A DNA stretch of 52,446 nt from Clostridiales bacterium (GCA_018371275.1 JAHALF010000013.1:1-52446); one strand, 5' to 3'. Counted from the stretch's first letter, positions 28,222 through 38,800 are shown. A program made the numbers and translations. Notes: a model not told the origin generated them from the sequence alone.

Positions 28222-28506
28222 TTAATACCTACTTACTTCATAAAAATTTTTGTATATTTGATATTCAACTAATATTGCTCTATATATTTTAGCTCTTAAA
28301 TCTTTATCTGTTATAAAGCATATATCTTTATTTTTTCCTTGCTTGTCTTTTCTTCTTCCATTAAAAGCGTATAGTTTTCCGTCCTTTTCTATTACTTTAA
28401 AGCCTGTTATATATATTTTATCTTCTATTATAAGGGTAGCAAATGCTTTTAAATTTCCCCTTTTAAATGTTTTATTTATATTTATTCTAAAATTCATAAT
28501 TATCAC
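28222..28506 (-). CDS. SpoVG-like protein in the transfer operon
   Basis: 94 residues. RGNLKAFATLIIEDKIYITGFKVIEKDGKLYAFNGRRKDKQGKNKDICFITDKDLRAKI follows the SpoVG pattern (GKLKAxASIxxDxxFVVxxxxVIEGxxGLFVAMPSR...DIxxPIxxE). SpoVG proteins bind RNA or DNA and act as broad regulators. The family is normally chromosomal. Copies in conjugative elements are known, but their role there is not settled. The gene sits between the pilin-like and TrbL-like genes, just after a terminator, where a nucleic-acid-binding regulator could affect expression. Confidence 0.68.
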   Translation of the reverse strand: MIIMNFRININKTFKRGNLKAFATLIIEDKIYITGFKVIEKDGKLYAFNGRRKDKQGKNKDICFITDKDLRAKIYRAILVEYQIYKNFYEVSRY

Positions 28507-28523
28507 TCCTTTTTTTTAATATA

Positions 28524-28555
28524 AAAAAGGTAACTGATTTCTCAATTACCTTTTT
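28524..28555 (-). terminator. Intra-operon hairpin terminator before the SpoVG-like gene
   Basis: AAAAAGGTAA (28524-28533) pairs with TTACCTTTTT (28546-28555); on the minus strand a T-run follows. It lies between the pilin-like and SpoVG-like genes. Confidence 0.65.
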
Positions 28556-28565
28556 GCATTATTAA

Positions 28566-28901
28566 TTATTGAAAGTACCCAATAGCCAAATCTATTATTA
28601 CTGCTCCTAAAACTGCACCAACTGATGATATTACACAAGTTTTAATTCTATTATCCCACTTTTTTATATCCATTTCATCTGCCGAACCTCGTCTTATAAA
28701 AAAGTATATTACTAATATTGTTCCAACTGTTGGTATTATTTTATATGCCCAACTTGTTAAATCTTTTAATAGTTTATCAAGTCCTTTTGCTATTTGACTA
28801 TTAGCTATATTACTTGCATATATTTTATTTAAAAATATAAAAAAAATAAATACAAAACTTGATGTACTTATTTTTAAAAATTCTTTTATCTTTTTTAACA
28901 T
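28566..28901 (-). CDS. VirB2/TrbC-like pilin or channel subunit
   Basis: 111 residues with an N-terminal signal-like helix (FVFIFFIFLNKIYAS) and two further hydrophobic helices (IIPTVGTILVIYFFIRRG and VISSVGAVLGAVIIDLAIGYF) separated by DEMDIKKWDNRIK. This is the layout of the small VirB2/TrbC-like membrane proteins found just after virD4 in this type of element. It follows the VirD4 stop by 6 nt. Confidence 0.65.
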   Translation of the reverse strand: MLKKIKEFLKISTSSFVFIFFIFLNKIYASNIANSQIAKGLDKLLKDLTSWAYKIIPTVGTILVIYFFIRRGSADEMDIKKWDNRIKTCVISSVGAVLGAVIIDLAIGYFQ

Positions 28902-28907
28902 ATAAAT

Positions 28908-30160
28908 TTATTCCTTTCCTAAAGTTACTTTTTTAGTTTTTAATGAATTATCTTCTTTTTCAAGATTTTTTATTTCTTTTTTAATATTTTCATTTTGGCT
29001 AGATATATTATTTTTCCTATTTGAAGCATTATCATTTTTATTGTTAAGCTCATTATCTTTAAGCGTATTTTTATTTTTTTCATTAATATTACCTCCATCT
29101 AAACCATTTTTTATTAAATATTTATATAGCTCCCATATTTCCCATAGTTCTATATCTTTACTAAGTTTTATTTCTTTTCTTTCATTTTCTCGTTTTTGTC
29201 TTATTAATCTGTTGTGTTCTTTATCTCCAAGTCCACACATAGTATTAAAATACCACTTACTTAAATCATCTGCAATAGACATACAAGGATAATTTCTTCC
29301 CATAACTATTTGATATGGTCTATTTATTCTCCTTATTTCATCTGTTGTAAGTAGTTCTCTTGATACTAGACTTAAACTATGAGAAGAGCTAGGATTTGTA
29401 AATTTTGCGTGATTGCTAGATAGTTGATAAGCACTTGTTGTATATTTTCCTAACTTATTACAAATAGACTGTAATGTTTCATCATCATCTGCTTGTAGAT
29501 ATACCCAATTCTGACAATTAGCTTTTATTATATGACTTTCTTCTTTACCATATTTCATATCTAATTGTTCAAAAGACTGTAAAAATAGATTAAAACGTAC
29601 ACCACGCCCCCCTGCAACAGTTAGCTTATTTGTAAAATCACTTATTTTAACAAAGTTACCAAACTCATCTAATATAAAGTTTACTCTATTTTCAAGTCGT
29701 CCTCCTCGTTCATCTGCTTGTCTTACTAATAATTCATATAATTGTGATACAACTAAACTTGCTACTTGATAGTATGTAGTTTTTTCATCGGGAAGAATAA
29801 AAAATATTGCTTGTTTTTTTCTTCCTATATCTTCAAGTTTACAATCACTTGTATTTGTTATGTTATATATAGATTTACTTGTAAATAGTTTTAATGTAGT
29901 AAGTGCTGATGTAAAAAAACTACCCCTTGTTCTACTTGGAGCTATTTCCGATATGGAAAGTAATGCTCTAGCTGGGTGGTCTTTTGGTAACTGTTCTATA
30001 AATAAGTCAATAGGATATTTATCTTCTATTTTTTTATTCATTTCTGCAATAAACCAATATACATTAGTTAAGTTTTGATATTTAGGTTCTGCCTTTTGGT
30101 AATTATGTAAGTTATTTATAACTACACTTAATATAGCTACACATATAACAGATTTTTCTC
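28908..30160 (-). CDS. virD4: VirD4/TraG coupling protein, C-terminal part after frameshift
   Basis: This frame begins with WENGEKSVICVAILSVVINNLHNYQ, the normal continuation of the N-terminal ORF, and goes on through IEQLPKDHPARALL, FILPDEKTTYYQVASL, NFILDEFGNF, GGRGVRFNLFLQSFEQLD and IVMGRNYPC, all VirD4 landmarks of the TraG/TcpA type. A low-complexity Lys/Asn tail ends it. An in-frame internal ATG lies at 30041. The join needs one extra A in the A-run near 30172-30178. Without it the ATPase has no complete core. Confidence 0.8.
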
Positions 30161-31282
30161 CATTTTCCCATATTTTTCATTAGAAACATTGTCCCCAACA
30201 AGTATATTAGTTATATCCCACGCATACATTTCTGCTTTCTCCATATCTCCATTATTTACTGCATCTATAACAGGTTGTAGTAGATTATATCTTGTACTTT
30301 TGTTAGGATTTTTATAATCAAGACAAATAACATCATAACCTAAACTTTTTAAATATTCATTTGTATATTGAAATAACTCTCCTTTATGGTCTGATATAAC
30401 CATACTTTCGCCCGATAGTCCTATTGTATATACGCTCGGTATTACTAAACACCTTGATTTACCACTTCTAGTAGCTCCAACAACAAGCGTATGTACATCA
30501 TCTTTTATATAATGTATTTTTTCTTTATCTCCCTCCTTTGTCATTCCTATTACAATACCACCTTCTTTTAGTAAACTACTTTCTATATCCTCCTTATTTA
30601 AAATATTTTTCAAGAATTTAGTGTTTAACACCTTATCCTTAAATTCATTAACCATATTTTCTGCATAAGTCTTTTCCTCCTTTATTTTCTTATATACTGA
30701 TTTGAAAATATTATTTTGTTTATTTTGGTTTTTAATATCCTGTATATTTTGTTGTTCTTGTATACTGCTTTTTTCTTCATCTGTATTAGCCCCTTTATTC
30801 TCTTTGTTTTTAGTTTCTTCTTTTTTAGTAAGTGTTTGTTTTTTAACTTTTTCAATAGCTTTTTCTCCATTTTTTATAAGTTTACTTATAGCCTTATCTT
30901 TAGGATTTAATATAAAGTAAGCAAACTCTTTATCTTTTTCTTTATTAGTTAGCCACCTTGATGAACCATATTGATATTGTCCAACTTGTTTAGGAGTGTA
31001 AATATTATCTGTAATTTTTACTAGCTCTGATTGATAAGGCTTTTTATTTTGAGTAATAAAAAAAACTATTACTAAATACTTTAAACACTCAAGTAGTAGA
31101 AATAGTTTTCCTTTATCTTCATCTGTAAATAAACTTTTTAAACTAATAAAAAATTTTAAGTTATCAATATTTACATCATTACCTAAAAGTAATGTATTTA
31201 ACATTTCACTTAAATAAACATTTGCTATAAAACCTGAAAAGGCTAACAATATAAATGTTAATATTTTTTCTTTTTTCTTCAT
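30137..31282 (-). CDS. virD4: VirD4/TraG coupling protein, N-terminal part (frameshifted)
   Basis: VirD4 hands the relaxase-DNA complex to the secretion channel at the membrane. This part has two N-terminal transmembrane helices, QYGSSRWLTNKEK, an Asn/Lys/Glu-rich insertion, Walker A GATRSGKSR near residue 265 and MVISDHKGELF as Walker B. It runs off frame after SNEKYG, where homologues read a Trp-Asx-Asn-Gly-Glu-Lys segment that is intact in the next frame. The start ATG overlaps the ancestral relaxase stop (TAATG, 31284-31280), implying translational coupling. Confidence 0.82.
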   Translation of the reverse strand: MKKKEKILTFILLAFSGFIANVYLSEMLNTLLLGNDVNIDNLKFFISLKSLFTDEDKGKLFLLLECLKYLVIVFFITQNKKPYQSELVKITDNIYTPKQVGQYQYGSSRWLTNKEKDKEFAYFILNPKDKAISKLIKNGEKAIEKVKKQTLTKKEETKNKENKGANTDEEKSSIQEQQNIQDIKNQNKQNNIFKSVYKKIKEEKTYAENMVNEFKDKVLNTKFLKNILNKEDIESSLLKEGGIVIGMTKEGDKEKIHYIKDDVHTLVVGATRSGKSRCLVIPSVYTIGLSGESMVISDHKGELFQYTNEYLKSLGYDVICLDYKNPNKSTRYNLLQPVIDAVNNGDMEKAEMYAWDITNILVGDNVSNEKYGKMEKNLLYV

Positions 31283-32493
31283 TATCTTTCATATCCTTTA
31301 TCTTGATTTTTAAGGTATATTTCTTTTTTAGCCTCCTTTGAAAGCTCTGTTACTATTTCATTTAATATTTTATTGTAATTTTCTCTTTCTCGTTCTCCTT
31401 TAACATAAAAAAGACTTATTAAATCAAATATACTTTGTTTAATAAGTCTTTTTTGTTTATTTTCTATTACTTCTTATTTTTTATATTCATTTTCTAACCT
31501 ATTTATAGATTTTACAATACCTAAAATTTTATTAGCTATTATTTTTTCTATTTCTTTTCTATACTGTTCTTCTTGTATGTCAAGATATTTATCTGAATAG
31601 AAACTTGCAATATCTAGTTTAGCTTCTACATAATCATCTACTAATTTTTTTATATCTTCATTATTTTCAATTATATAACTAACTAGCTTATTCACTTCTT
31701 CTTTAGCACTTGGCTCTAAAAATTCATAAGCTATTCTGCCTTTAGGTATCATTTGTTTTATTTTGTAACTTTCATTAAATATATGTTCTATAAATTCATT
31801 ATTTAACATTGAATTTTTACCTTTAAATATTCCTTTCTCTTTTAATTTACTATATTTTTTATTGTCAAGTAATTTTATATCATTTATAAAATCATCTACT
31901 AATTTGTCTGTAATTTCTCTAACATTTTTAACTGCTAAATCTTTTTCTTTTGCATATTTAAGTATTTCATCTGCAAAAGTATCTTTTATAAGTTGTTTTC
32001 TTATTTTATTAGATATGCTCCAATGTAAAAAATTTTTTTCTACTTTTTGAGATTTATCCCAAAAAAGTATATGAGTATGATAGTTATTAGGTTTTTCGTG
32101 TATAGCACATATAAACTGAAAATCTTCTCGTTTTATGTTGTTATGTTCTCTTATTGTATTTATATGTTTTGTTATGTAATTTTCCCAACCTTTTAAATCT
32201 TCTAAATTTAACTTTTTGGTATCTTCCTTTTTAATAGCTATCATACCCTCATATATAGTAATTCCTTTTTTAGTATTTTCTAAAACTAATTTAGCTATAT
32301 CTTTACTATCTTTAAAGTGTAAAATTTCATTTGTAAATACTTTACCTATAAGTCCTGTCCTTTGCTCCATATTTTTTAATACTTTAGAACGATGCCCTAA
32401 ATATAAAGTATAATTGTAATTTAACTTTGCTCTATGTTCCTTATTTTTTACTTCTAAATTTTTTATTTCTTGTGTGTAAACTATTTTAGATAT
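31282..32493 (-). pseudogene. Mobilization relaxase (MobP/MobL-like), start codon ATA and premature stop
   Basis: Relaxases nick oriT and pilot the strand. The reading frame from 32493 to 31282 has 404 codons. It reads SKIVYTQEIKNLE, YTLYLGHRSKVL, the central EGMIAIKKED and FICAIHEKPNNYHTHILFW, whose HxH is the metal-binding motif. At the position 8 nt after GGAGG, where ATG is expected, the codon is ATA (32493-32491); the first ATG is 32370. A TAA at 31476-31474 interrupts the frame, yet 63 coherent residues follow to the TAATG overlap with virD4. Both changes fit G-to-A or C-to-T mutation. The exact MOB subfamily is uncertain. Confidence 0.75.
31407..31454. terminator. 17-bp perfect hairpin near the relaxase end
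   Basis: AAAAAAGACTTATTAAA (31407-31423) pairs perfectly with 31438-31454. T-runs on both strands make it a bidirectional terminator. It lies just after the premature stop and inside the ancestral coding frame, upstream of virD4. Confidence 0.65.
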
Positions 32494-32510
32494 AAAAATT
32501 ACCTCCTATA

Positions 32511-32548
32511 AAAATAAAGCTACTAATTTTATATAGTAGCTTTATTTT
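32511..32548. terminator. Hairpin terminator after the Rpn gene
   Basis: A 15-bp perfect stem (32511-32525 with 32534-32548) ends in T-rich sequence on both strands. It isolates the Rpn nuclease gene from the relaxase gene. Confidence 0.7.
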
Positions 32549-32553
32549 ATTAA

Positions 32554-33354
32554 CTATAAATATTTTTTTACTTCTTCTTCTGTTATTCCATAATCATTAA
32601 CAATTATTTCTATAATTTCTTTTTCATCTACATTATACTTTTTTAAAGCTTTTATTTGTTTGATTATTCCTTGTTGTATTCCTTTTCTAAAGTTTTCTTC
32701 TGCTATTTCTTGTTCTCTCATAAGTAAAGTCATATATTCTTGCCTCCATTCTTTATTATCTTTGATTTTATTTATTTTACTATTTATCATATTTATAAAA
32801 TCATTATCATCTATTTGCCCTTCAATATATTTTAAAAATGATTTTAAATACATATTTTTTTCTTTTTCAAATGCTTTTGTATTGAAAAATACTTTATATG
32901 CTCCATCTTTTAAATATATTTCTTTATCTTCTCTACACATATTTTCAAATGTATATTTAGGTAGCATTTTATCAAATGGGTCAAATGTACATATAAATAT
33001 TACATAGCTATCTTTTAAGTTTTTATAGTGTTCTCCTTTCTCTATATAGTTTAAATCTATCATACCTTGATAATATCTACTTCTCTTTGCTAAATCTTTC
33101 TTATTTACAACTTGCATTTCTATATTGTAGATTTTATTCTCATCTTCCACATAAATATCAAGTCTTATACTTTTAGCATCATATCCTATATTTATAGTTT
33201 TTTCATCTTCTATATATTTTATGTTAGAAACTTTAAAATTTAATAATATTTCTAATACTTTTTTACAAACTTCTTTATCTCTCATTAATTTAGAAAAAAT
33301 AAAGTCGTTGCTTATATCTAATTTTTCCCACTTTTGTTCATCTTTTATTTGCAC
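32554..33354 (-). CDS. Rpn-family recombination-promoting nuclease (PD-(D/E)XK)
   Basis: About 266 residues. KWEKLDISNDFIFSKLM starts the Rpn/PDDEXK-2 pattern. The catalytic core is RLDIYVEDENKIYNIEMQ, with the aspartate and the ExQ pair about 13 residues apart. PFDKMLPKYTF and a C-terminal helical EEVKKYL end follow. Rpn proteins are DNA endonucleases that promote RecA-independent recombination, and related genes spread with mobile DNA. The frame extends to GTG 33375, but AAAGGAAGTGAG precedes GTG 33354, which I prefer. It sits between the mobC-like gene and the relaxase, with its own terminator, so it looks inserted into the relaxosome operon. Confidence 0.8.
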   Translation of the reverse strand: MQIKDEQKWEKLDISNDFIFSKLMRDKEVCKKVLEILLNFKVSNIKYIEDEKTINIGYDAKSIRLDIYVEDENKIYNIEMQVVNKKDLAKRSRYYQGMIDLNYIEKGEHYKNLKDSYVIFICTFDPFDKMLPKYTFENMCREDKEIYLKDGAYKVFFNTKAFEKEKNMYLKSFLKYIEGQIDDNDFINMINSKINKIKDNKEWRQEYMTLLMREQEIAEENFRKGIQQGIIKQIKALKKYNVDEKEIIEIIVNDYGITEEEVKKYL

Positions 33355-33432
33355 TAGCTCACTTCCTTTATACACTTATCTAATTATATTTTAACATAAA
33401 TTTTTAAAAATTAAAATATCAAAAAATATTAA

Positions 33433-33903
33433 TTATAAATTTTCGGAAATATCTTTTAAATTATCTGTATCTTGTAAAAAATCATTTATAGCAAAGTCTT
33501 TTTTCTGCATATAGTTTACACCATTTCTCATAGACTTTTCTAATATTCCATCAAACTTATTTTCATCTGCACTATCAACTATTTCTAAAAACATATTTAT
33601 AAGTAGAAATAACTGTCCTGTACTCATTTTCCCTATTTTCATCATCATTTTTGCAAGTCTATTTGTTTGTTTATCTAATATTTCTTTTATATCTTCTAAT
33701 CTATAAATAGAAGTTAATTCTTGTCTTATTATATCTGTTATAAAGTCTATATCTTCTCGGCTACTTTCTATGTTAAGTCCTTTGTCTATAAACATTCTTA
33801 TAACTTCTGATATTTTAAGTCCTTTATTTATTGCTATCTTTTCTAACTTTTCTAAAGTATCTTTTGGTAAATAAATAGAACGTCTTATACATTTTTCACT
33901 CAT
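33433..33903 (-). CDS. mobC: Ribbon-helix-helix relaxosome accessory protein (MobC-like)
   Basis: 156 residues. CIRRSIYLPKDTLEKLEKIAINKGLKISEVIRMFIDKGL (residues 5-43) is a ribbon-helix-helix DNA-binding domain. The remainder is helical and includes RLAKMMMKIGKMSTGQLFLLINMFL, similar to mobilization accessory proteins that help the relaxase bind oriT. AAGGAGG precedes the ATG. The intergenic hairpins just upstream are the likely oriT. Confidence 0.65.
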   Translation of the reverse strand: MSEKCIRRSIYLPKDTLEKLEKIAINKGLKISEVIRMFIDKGLNIESSREDIDFITDIIRQELTSIYRLEDIKEILDKQTNRLAKMMMKIGKMSTGQLFLLINMFLEIVDSADENKFDGILEKSMRNGVNYMQKKDFAINDFLQDTDNLKDISENL

Positions 33904-34116
33904 TTTATACCTCCTTTACAAGTGAATACTTTTTTAACCATTTTGAATATACTTTGAACAACTATTTTTTTAGTGAACCCTGTTGTAGCCTTTGGCTACA
34001 AGCTGTTTTTCGTGTTGTGTGAACAACACTATTCCTGCCTAAAATTAATTTTAGTAGAGTTTAGCTTTGCAAAACATCTTATACTCGATTTACTCGTTAA
34101 AAATTGAATAAAAAAT
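33904..34116. other. Candidate oriT / promoter region upstream of the relaxosome genes
   Basis: A 213-nt gap with several short inverted repeats: TTGTAGCC-TTT-GGCTACAA (33983-34001), GTGTTG/CAACAC (34012-34029) and CTAAAATT/AATTTTAG. It lies directly upstream of the mobC-like and relaxase genes, the usual place for oriT. No nick site can be assigned. Confidence 0.45.
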
Positions 34117-35103
34117 CTATCTTTGAAAATCATCTTCAATCTGCTCATTTAAATATTTCTTCTTTGTAACTAACTTTACTAAATCATCATTAAAGTCTTT
34201 ATTTGTAGGCTTATGTATAAAGCATTTATACCCTTGTTCTTTATACATTCTTCCAAATTCTTTTGCCTTATCTTGTCCGTAGTTTTCCTTTTTATCAAAA
34301 TCATTATCAAATCCAAATAATACATACTCTATATTTTTATGCTCTTTTAAATATGTATCTATTGCCATATTAAACAGTCCTCCACAAGATAATCTATTAT
34401 CTTGTTTCCAGTCAATTTTACCCTCTAGTTTAAATAATGTCATATGACTTAACAAATCAATAGGACTTTCAAAAACATATAGTATATTACTTTCACCTTT
34501 AAAACTAAAGCCGTAGTTTTTATCACTACTTTCTATATCTTGCCTAAAATTACTTTTAGATGATGGACTTCTTAAACTACAATATTTAGCCACATTATTT
34601 TCATCATACCCTACAAATGCACAATTATAAAATATACCTTTTTTGGTTATTTCTTTAGATTGATATATTTTGCCTTCATTTATAAATAAATTTACTATTT
34701 CCTTATCTATTTTTCTTATATTTACTAAATAGTCTATTACTCTGTTAAAGTTTTCGGCTTTTGGTGGTAACTTAAAAGGCTTTTTTTCTTTTTCTTTATG
34801 TATATAAAAAGAGCTTACGTTTCCATAAGCTCTAATTCCTAAAATATTTTCTACCGCTTGTTTAAAGTCCATTCCTAAATATTCTTTTGCAAAATCTATT
34901 ATATTTCCTTTAATTCCTGTTGTAAAATGATAAAAGCCTTTACCATTTTTAAAAATAAATAAACCACCCATATTTTCAACTTTAAATGTTTTCCTATCAC
35001 TTTCTTTTAATTTAAATCCATTTCTAATAGCAAAATCAACAAGGCTCGTTTCAAAAACTTCTTTTATTTGTTCTTCTGTAAAAGGATATTTATTATTTAT
35101 CAT
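34117..35103 (-). CDS. DUF3991/Toprim-type DNA primase-like protein
   Basis: 328 residues. The N-terminal half (GLFIFKNGKGFYHFTTGIKGNIIDFAKEYLGMDFKQAVENILG) resembles the CHC2/DUF3991 zinc-finger region without the full Cys set. The C-terminal half has Toprim features (LYVFESPIDLLSH, YVLFGFDNDFDKKENYGQDKAKEF). Such proteins prime the transferred strand in conjugative elements. The start overlaps the preceding stop as ATGA, implying coupled translation. Confidence 0.78.
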   Translation of the reverse strand: MINNKYPFTEEQIKEVFETSLVDFAIRNGFKLKESDRKTFKVENMGGLFIFKNGKGFYHFTTGIKGNIIDFAKEYLGMDFKQAVENILGIRAYGNVSSFYIHKEKEKKPFKLPPKAENFNRVIDYLVNIRKIDKEIVNLFINEGKIYQSKEITKKGIFYNCAFVGYDENNVAKYCSLRSPSSKSNFRQDIESSDKNYGFSFKGESNILYVFESPIDLLSHMTLFKLEGKIDWKQDNRLSCGGLFNMAIDTYLKEHKNIEYVLFGFDNDFDKKENYGQDKAKEFGRMYKEQGYKCFIHKPTNKDFNDDLVKLVTKKKYLNEQIEDDFQR

Positions 35104-35816
35104 ATTTCCTCCATATCTTGCTCATAATCAACTACTTGTTCTACTTCTTTACTTTCTCGGTTATTATTTTGTTCATTTCCTAAAACAGTAAATTTATCTA
35201 ATTTTACATTTAAAGCTAAACTACTCCCATTTTGCCATAACATTTGTATTTGTCCTTTATCATCAACACCTTTTACAAATCCAACTAAACCTTTTGGCAT
35301 ATTTTTTCCTTGCATATTTTCAAGCATTATAACTGTACCTTTTGGATACATTTCCCTTATTTTCTCTACTGGCATATCTTTTTCATCATAAATATTACTT
35401 TCAACAACAACTTTTTCTTCATATTTTGTTTCTTTAACTATATTAGTTGATTGTATTTCATTTCCTTTATTTTTTAAATTTTCTATTGCATTTTTAAACT
35501 GTTCTGTTATATTTTTAAGCCAATCATTTAAAAATTCTTTTATTTCTAACAATAGTTTAGGGCTTTCTTTTATTTCTTCATAGTCTTGATATTCTCCTAT
35601 ATAATCATCTAAATAACTTGTAGGTATAATATTTTTATCTTCTACTTTAAATGTTATTTCAGGACTTCTCATTGCGTCCCCATTTAAAGTTGAATAATGG
35701 GCAAGAGAATATTCATCATTATCTATTTTTTCTAATACAAGGTCATCAAAACCATTAGCTTTTAATATTAAATAATCTTCTTTTCCATCTAAAACATCTT
35801 TACCAAAATGATAAGT
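35100..35816 (-). CDS. DUF6908/DUF4314 region, downstream piece of the giant helicase gene
   Basis: The open frame starts at 35816 after a stop. It reads HFGKDVLDGKEDYLILKANGFDDLVLEKI and GDAMRSPEITFKVED (DUF6908-like), then after a helical linker YPKGTVIMLENMQGKNMPKGLVGFVKGVDDKGQIQMLWQNGSSLAL, a clear DUF4314 domain. The end of the preceding giant ORF (EIYNRLI) is the natural start of the DUF6908 part, so one base seems lost near 35803-35812 and the two were one protein. An internal ATG at 35672 could give a 190-residue product. Confidence 0.65.
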   Translation of the reverse strand, partial: TYHFGKDVLDGKEDYLILKANGFDDLVLEKIDNDEYSLAHYSTLNGDAMRSPEITFKVEDKNIIPTSYLDDYIGEYQDYEEIKESPKLLLEIKEFLNDWLKNITEQFKNAIENLKNKGNEIQSTNIVKETKYEEKVVVESNIYDEKDMPVEKIREMYPKGTVIMLENMQGKNMPKGLVGFVKGVDDKGQIQMLWQNGSSLALNVKLDKFTVLGNEQNNNRESKEVEQVVDYEQDMEEI

Positions 35817-38800
35817 CTATTATATATTTCTTTGCTTAATTTATCTTTATCTTGATTTATATCAATTTTAGTTTCTATTGAGTTATTTTCTAGTTGCTCA
35901 TTTATAAATTTTTCAACTTTTTCTATTTTTATAGGTTCTTTTATTTCATCAGATTCAATAACTCTACTATTATCTATTTCTAAATCTTTCTTATTTATTT
36001 CTTCTGTTATACCATTTTCTATATTGTAGTCTATTTTTATTTTTCTTTGAATTAAATAAGCTAATCTTTCTTCTTGTTCAAAAGGCTTATTTATTTGCTC
36101 TTTTGAATTTTCTAAATCTTTTTTTACTTCATTAAGTCTATTTTCATATATAGGTAGTTGGCTCTCTATATCACTTGCTAAATTTTCTAACCTTGTAATA
36201 TTTCCTATACTTGATACGCCTAACTCTTTTTCATAAGTTTTATTACCTATTAAATATAGTTTAGATACTCCCATTACTGTTGTAAAACCTACTTTTAAAC
36301 CTGCATAACTTCCTATTTCTTGTATATTAGAAGTATTTGTTTCTTTTTCTAGTTTAGATTTTATTTCCATAAAATAATCTCCAGCTTTTGCTCTATCACT
36401 AAATTTAATATTATTTAATGTTATTTCAAAATCAGTAGTCTTATTATTTTCGTAAGTTTCTATATCTAAATTTATATTGTTTATAACACTTTTAAGTCTA
36501 TTTATTCTAACAGGCAAAATATCTATATTATCCTTATACTTTTCTTTAGCATCAAGCCAATTTCCTTTTAATAAATTTAGTTTATTTATTTCAGTTTCTA
36601 CTTGCATTTTTTCTTTCATAAACGGATTTTTCATTGCAAGTCCTTTAATTTCTGCATAGTTAAGTACAACTTCATCTATATCATCACAAACTCTAAGTGG
36701 TGATTTTTCTGTCATTACTTGAGAAATAAATTTTTGTTTATTTTCTAAAATTTGATAAAGGTATGAATCAAAACTCCCTTCTGTAATGTAATTAAATATT
36801 TCTACTTCCTTATTTTCATTACCTTGTCTTAATATTCTACCATTACGTTGAGTAAGTTGGTCTGGTCGCCACGGTATATCGAGATTATGCAATGCATAAA
36901 GTTTATTTTGTACATTTGTTCCAACTCCCATTCGTTCTGTACTTCCTATAAGTACCCTTATTTCTCCATTTCTAACTTTTTCAAATAGTTTTTCTTTTTG
37001 TTCATCTGTTTTAGCATTATGTATATAAGCTATTTCATCATTTGAAACTCCATTTTCTAAAAGTTCTTTTTTAAGTGCATCATAAAAATTAAATTTATCT
37101 TCTTTAGGTGTTCCACTATCACAAAATATAAGTTGTGTACTTTTATTTTCTGTTGTTTGATGATATATTTCTGCTACTTTTCTTGCACATAAATTTAACT
37201 TTGTATTAGCATTATAAGGTATTTCACTATCTAATATTCTAGGGTCTATTGATAGTAATCTAGCATCTAATGTTACCTTTAAAAAGTTATCTATTTCTGC
37301 ATCTACATTTCCTTTTCTTATTTCTTCTGCTCTATCTACAAGTAAATCTACTATCAATTTTTGTTCTTCTGTTAGCTCTGCCTTTATTATTTGTTCTTTA
37401 CCTGTTTTTAATGTTGGACGTGGCAAGTTTAATGTTTCTGCCGTTTTTACATCTGCTACATTATTAAATACTTTTATAAGCTCTGGTAAGTTATGAAACT
37501 TGGTTAATCTCATTTTCTTTTGGTATCCTATACCTTCTGGCTTTATTTCATCACTTTCTTCTACTATACCAAAAGTTGATACCCATTTATCAAAACTATT
37601 TATTCCTTTTTTCTCTAAATCTTTTGGTTGTAGTGTATTTTGTATAACATATAATTCACTCATTGAATTTGTAATAGGTGTTCCTGTTAAATATATAACT
37701 TCTTTACCACCATTTAAGTTACTTATGTATTGAGCTTTTAAATGTGTACTCATTGCAATCTCTGCTTTAGAAGTATTTATACCTGCTACTCTTTGCATTT
37801 TTGTATATATTTCTCTATTCTTGTATCTATGGCTTTCATCTATTACAAGGCAATCAACACCTAACTGTTCAAAATCTATATGTTTATCTTTAGTTTTTTC
37901 ATTATAAATTTCATTATATTTAACTTCTAAATTATTTTTAAGTATTTCTAATTGTTTTACACTCCAATCTTTTTTCCTGCCAAACATTAAAGACATTTCT
38001 TCTAAAGATTTAGTAATATTCTCTATTTCTTCTTCTGTTTGTTTAAGTCTTGTTTCTTTAGATATTCCTATTTTTTCAAAGCCTGTATGATGTATAATTA
38101 TTGCATCAAAATCATTCGTTGCTATTTTAGAAATAAATTTTTGTCTATTTTCTTTTTCAAAATCAGTTTTTCTAGCTACTAAAATATTAGCATTAGGATA
38201 AAGCCTTAAAAACTCTTTACCCCATTGTTTTGTTAAATGATTAGGTACAACAATTAAAGGCTTTTTTACTATACCAAGCCTTTTTTGTTCATATATTGAA
38301 GCTATCGCACTAAAGGTTTTACCTGCTCCAACCTCGTGTGCTATAAGTACATTTGAATTAGAATAAATAGCTCTTGCTATTACATTTTTTTGATAATCTC
38401 TAAGTGTAATATCTTTTGATATATTAGGTAATTCAAGGTTACTACCATCATATTTCCTACTAACAAAGTTATTAAATTTTTCATTATAAATGTTAGTTAA
38501 ATATTCAAGTCTTCTTTCATCTTTAGTTATAAATTTTTCAAATTCATTTTTTATTTCTTCTTGTTTAACTTTTGCAAGTATAGTTTCTTTATGATTTAAT
38601 ACATATCTAGTTTTAAGCTCTCCTGTTTTATTATCTGTTTCTTCTATTTTATCATTAATTCTAATAGGTTTTAAATTTAATGTATTTTCTATAATTGAAA
38701 GTGCATTCATTCGTTTTGTACCATAAGTTTCATTTACTTTTGTACCTCCTAAACTTTTACCTTCAATATGATATTCTCCTATTTGTTCTAAATAACTTAA

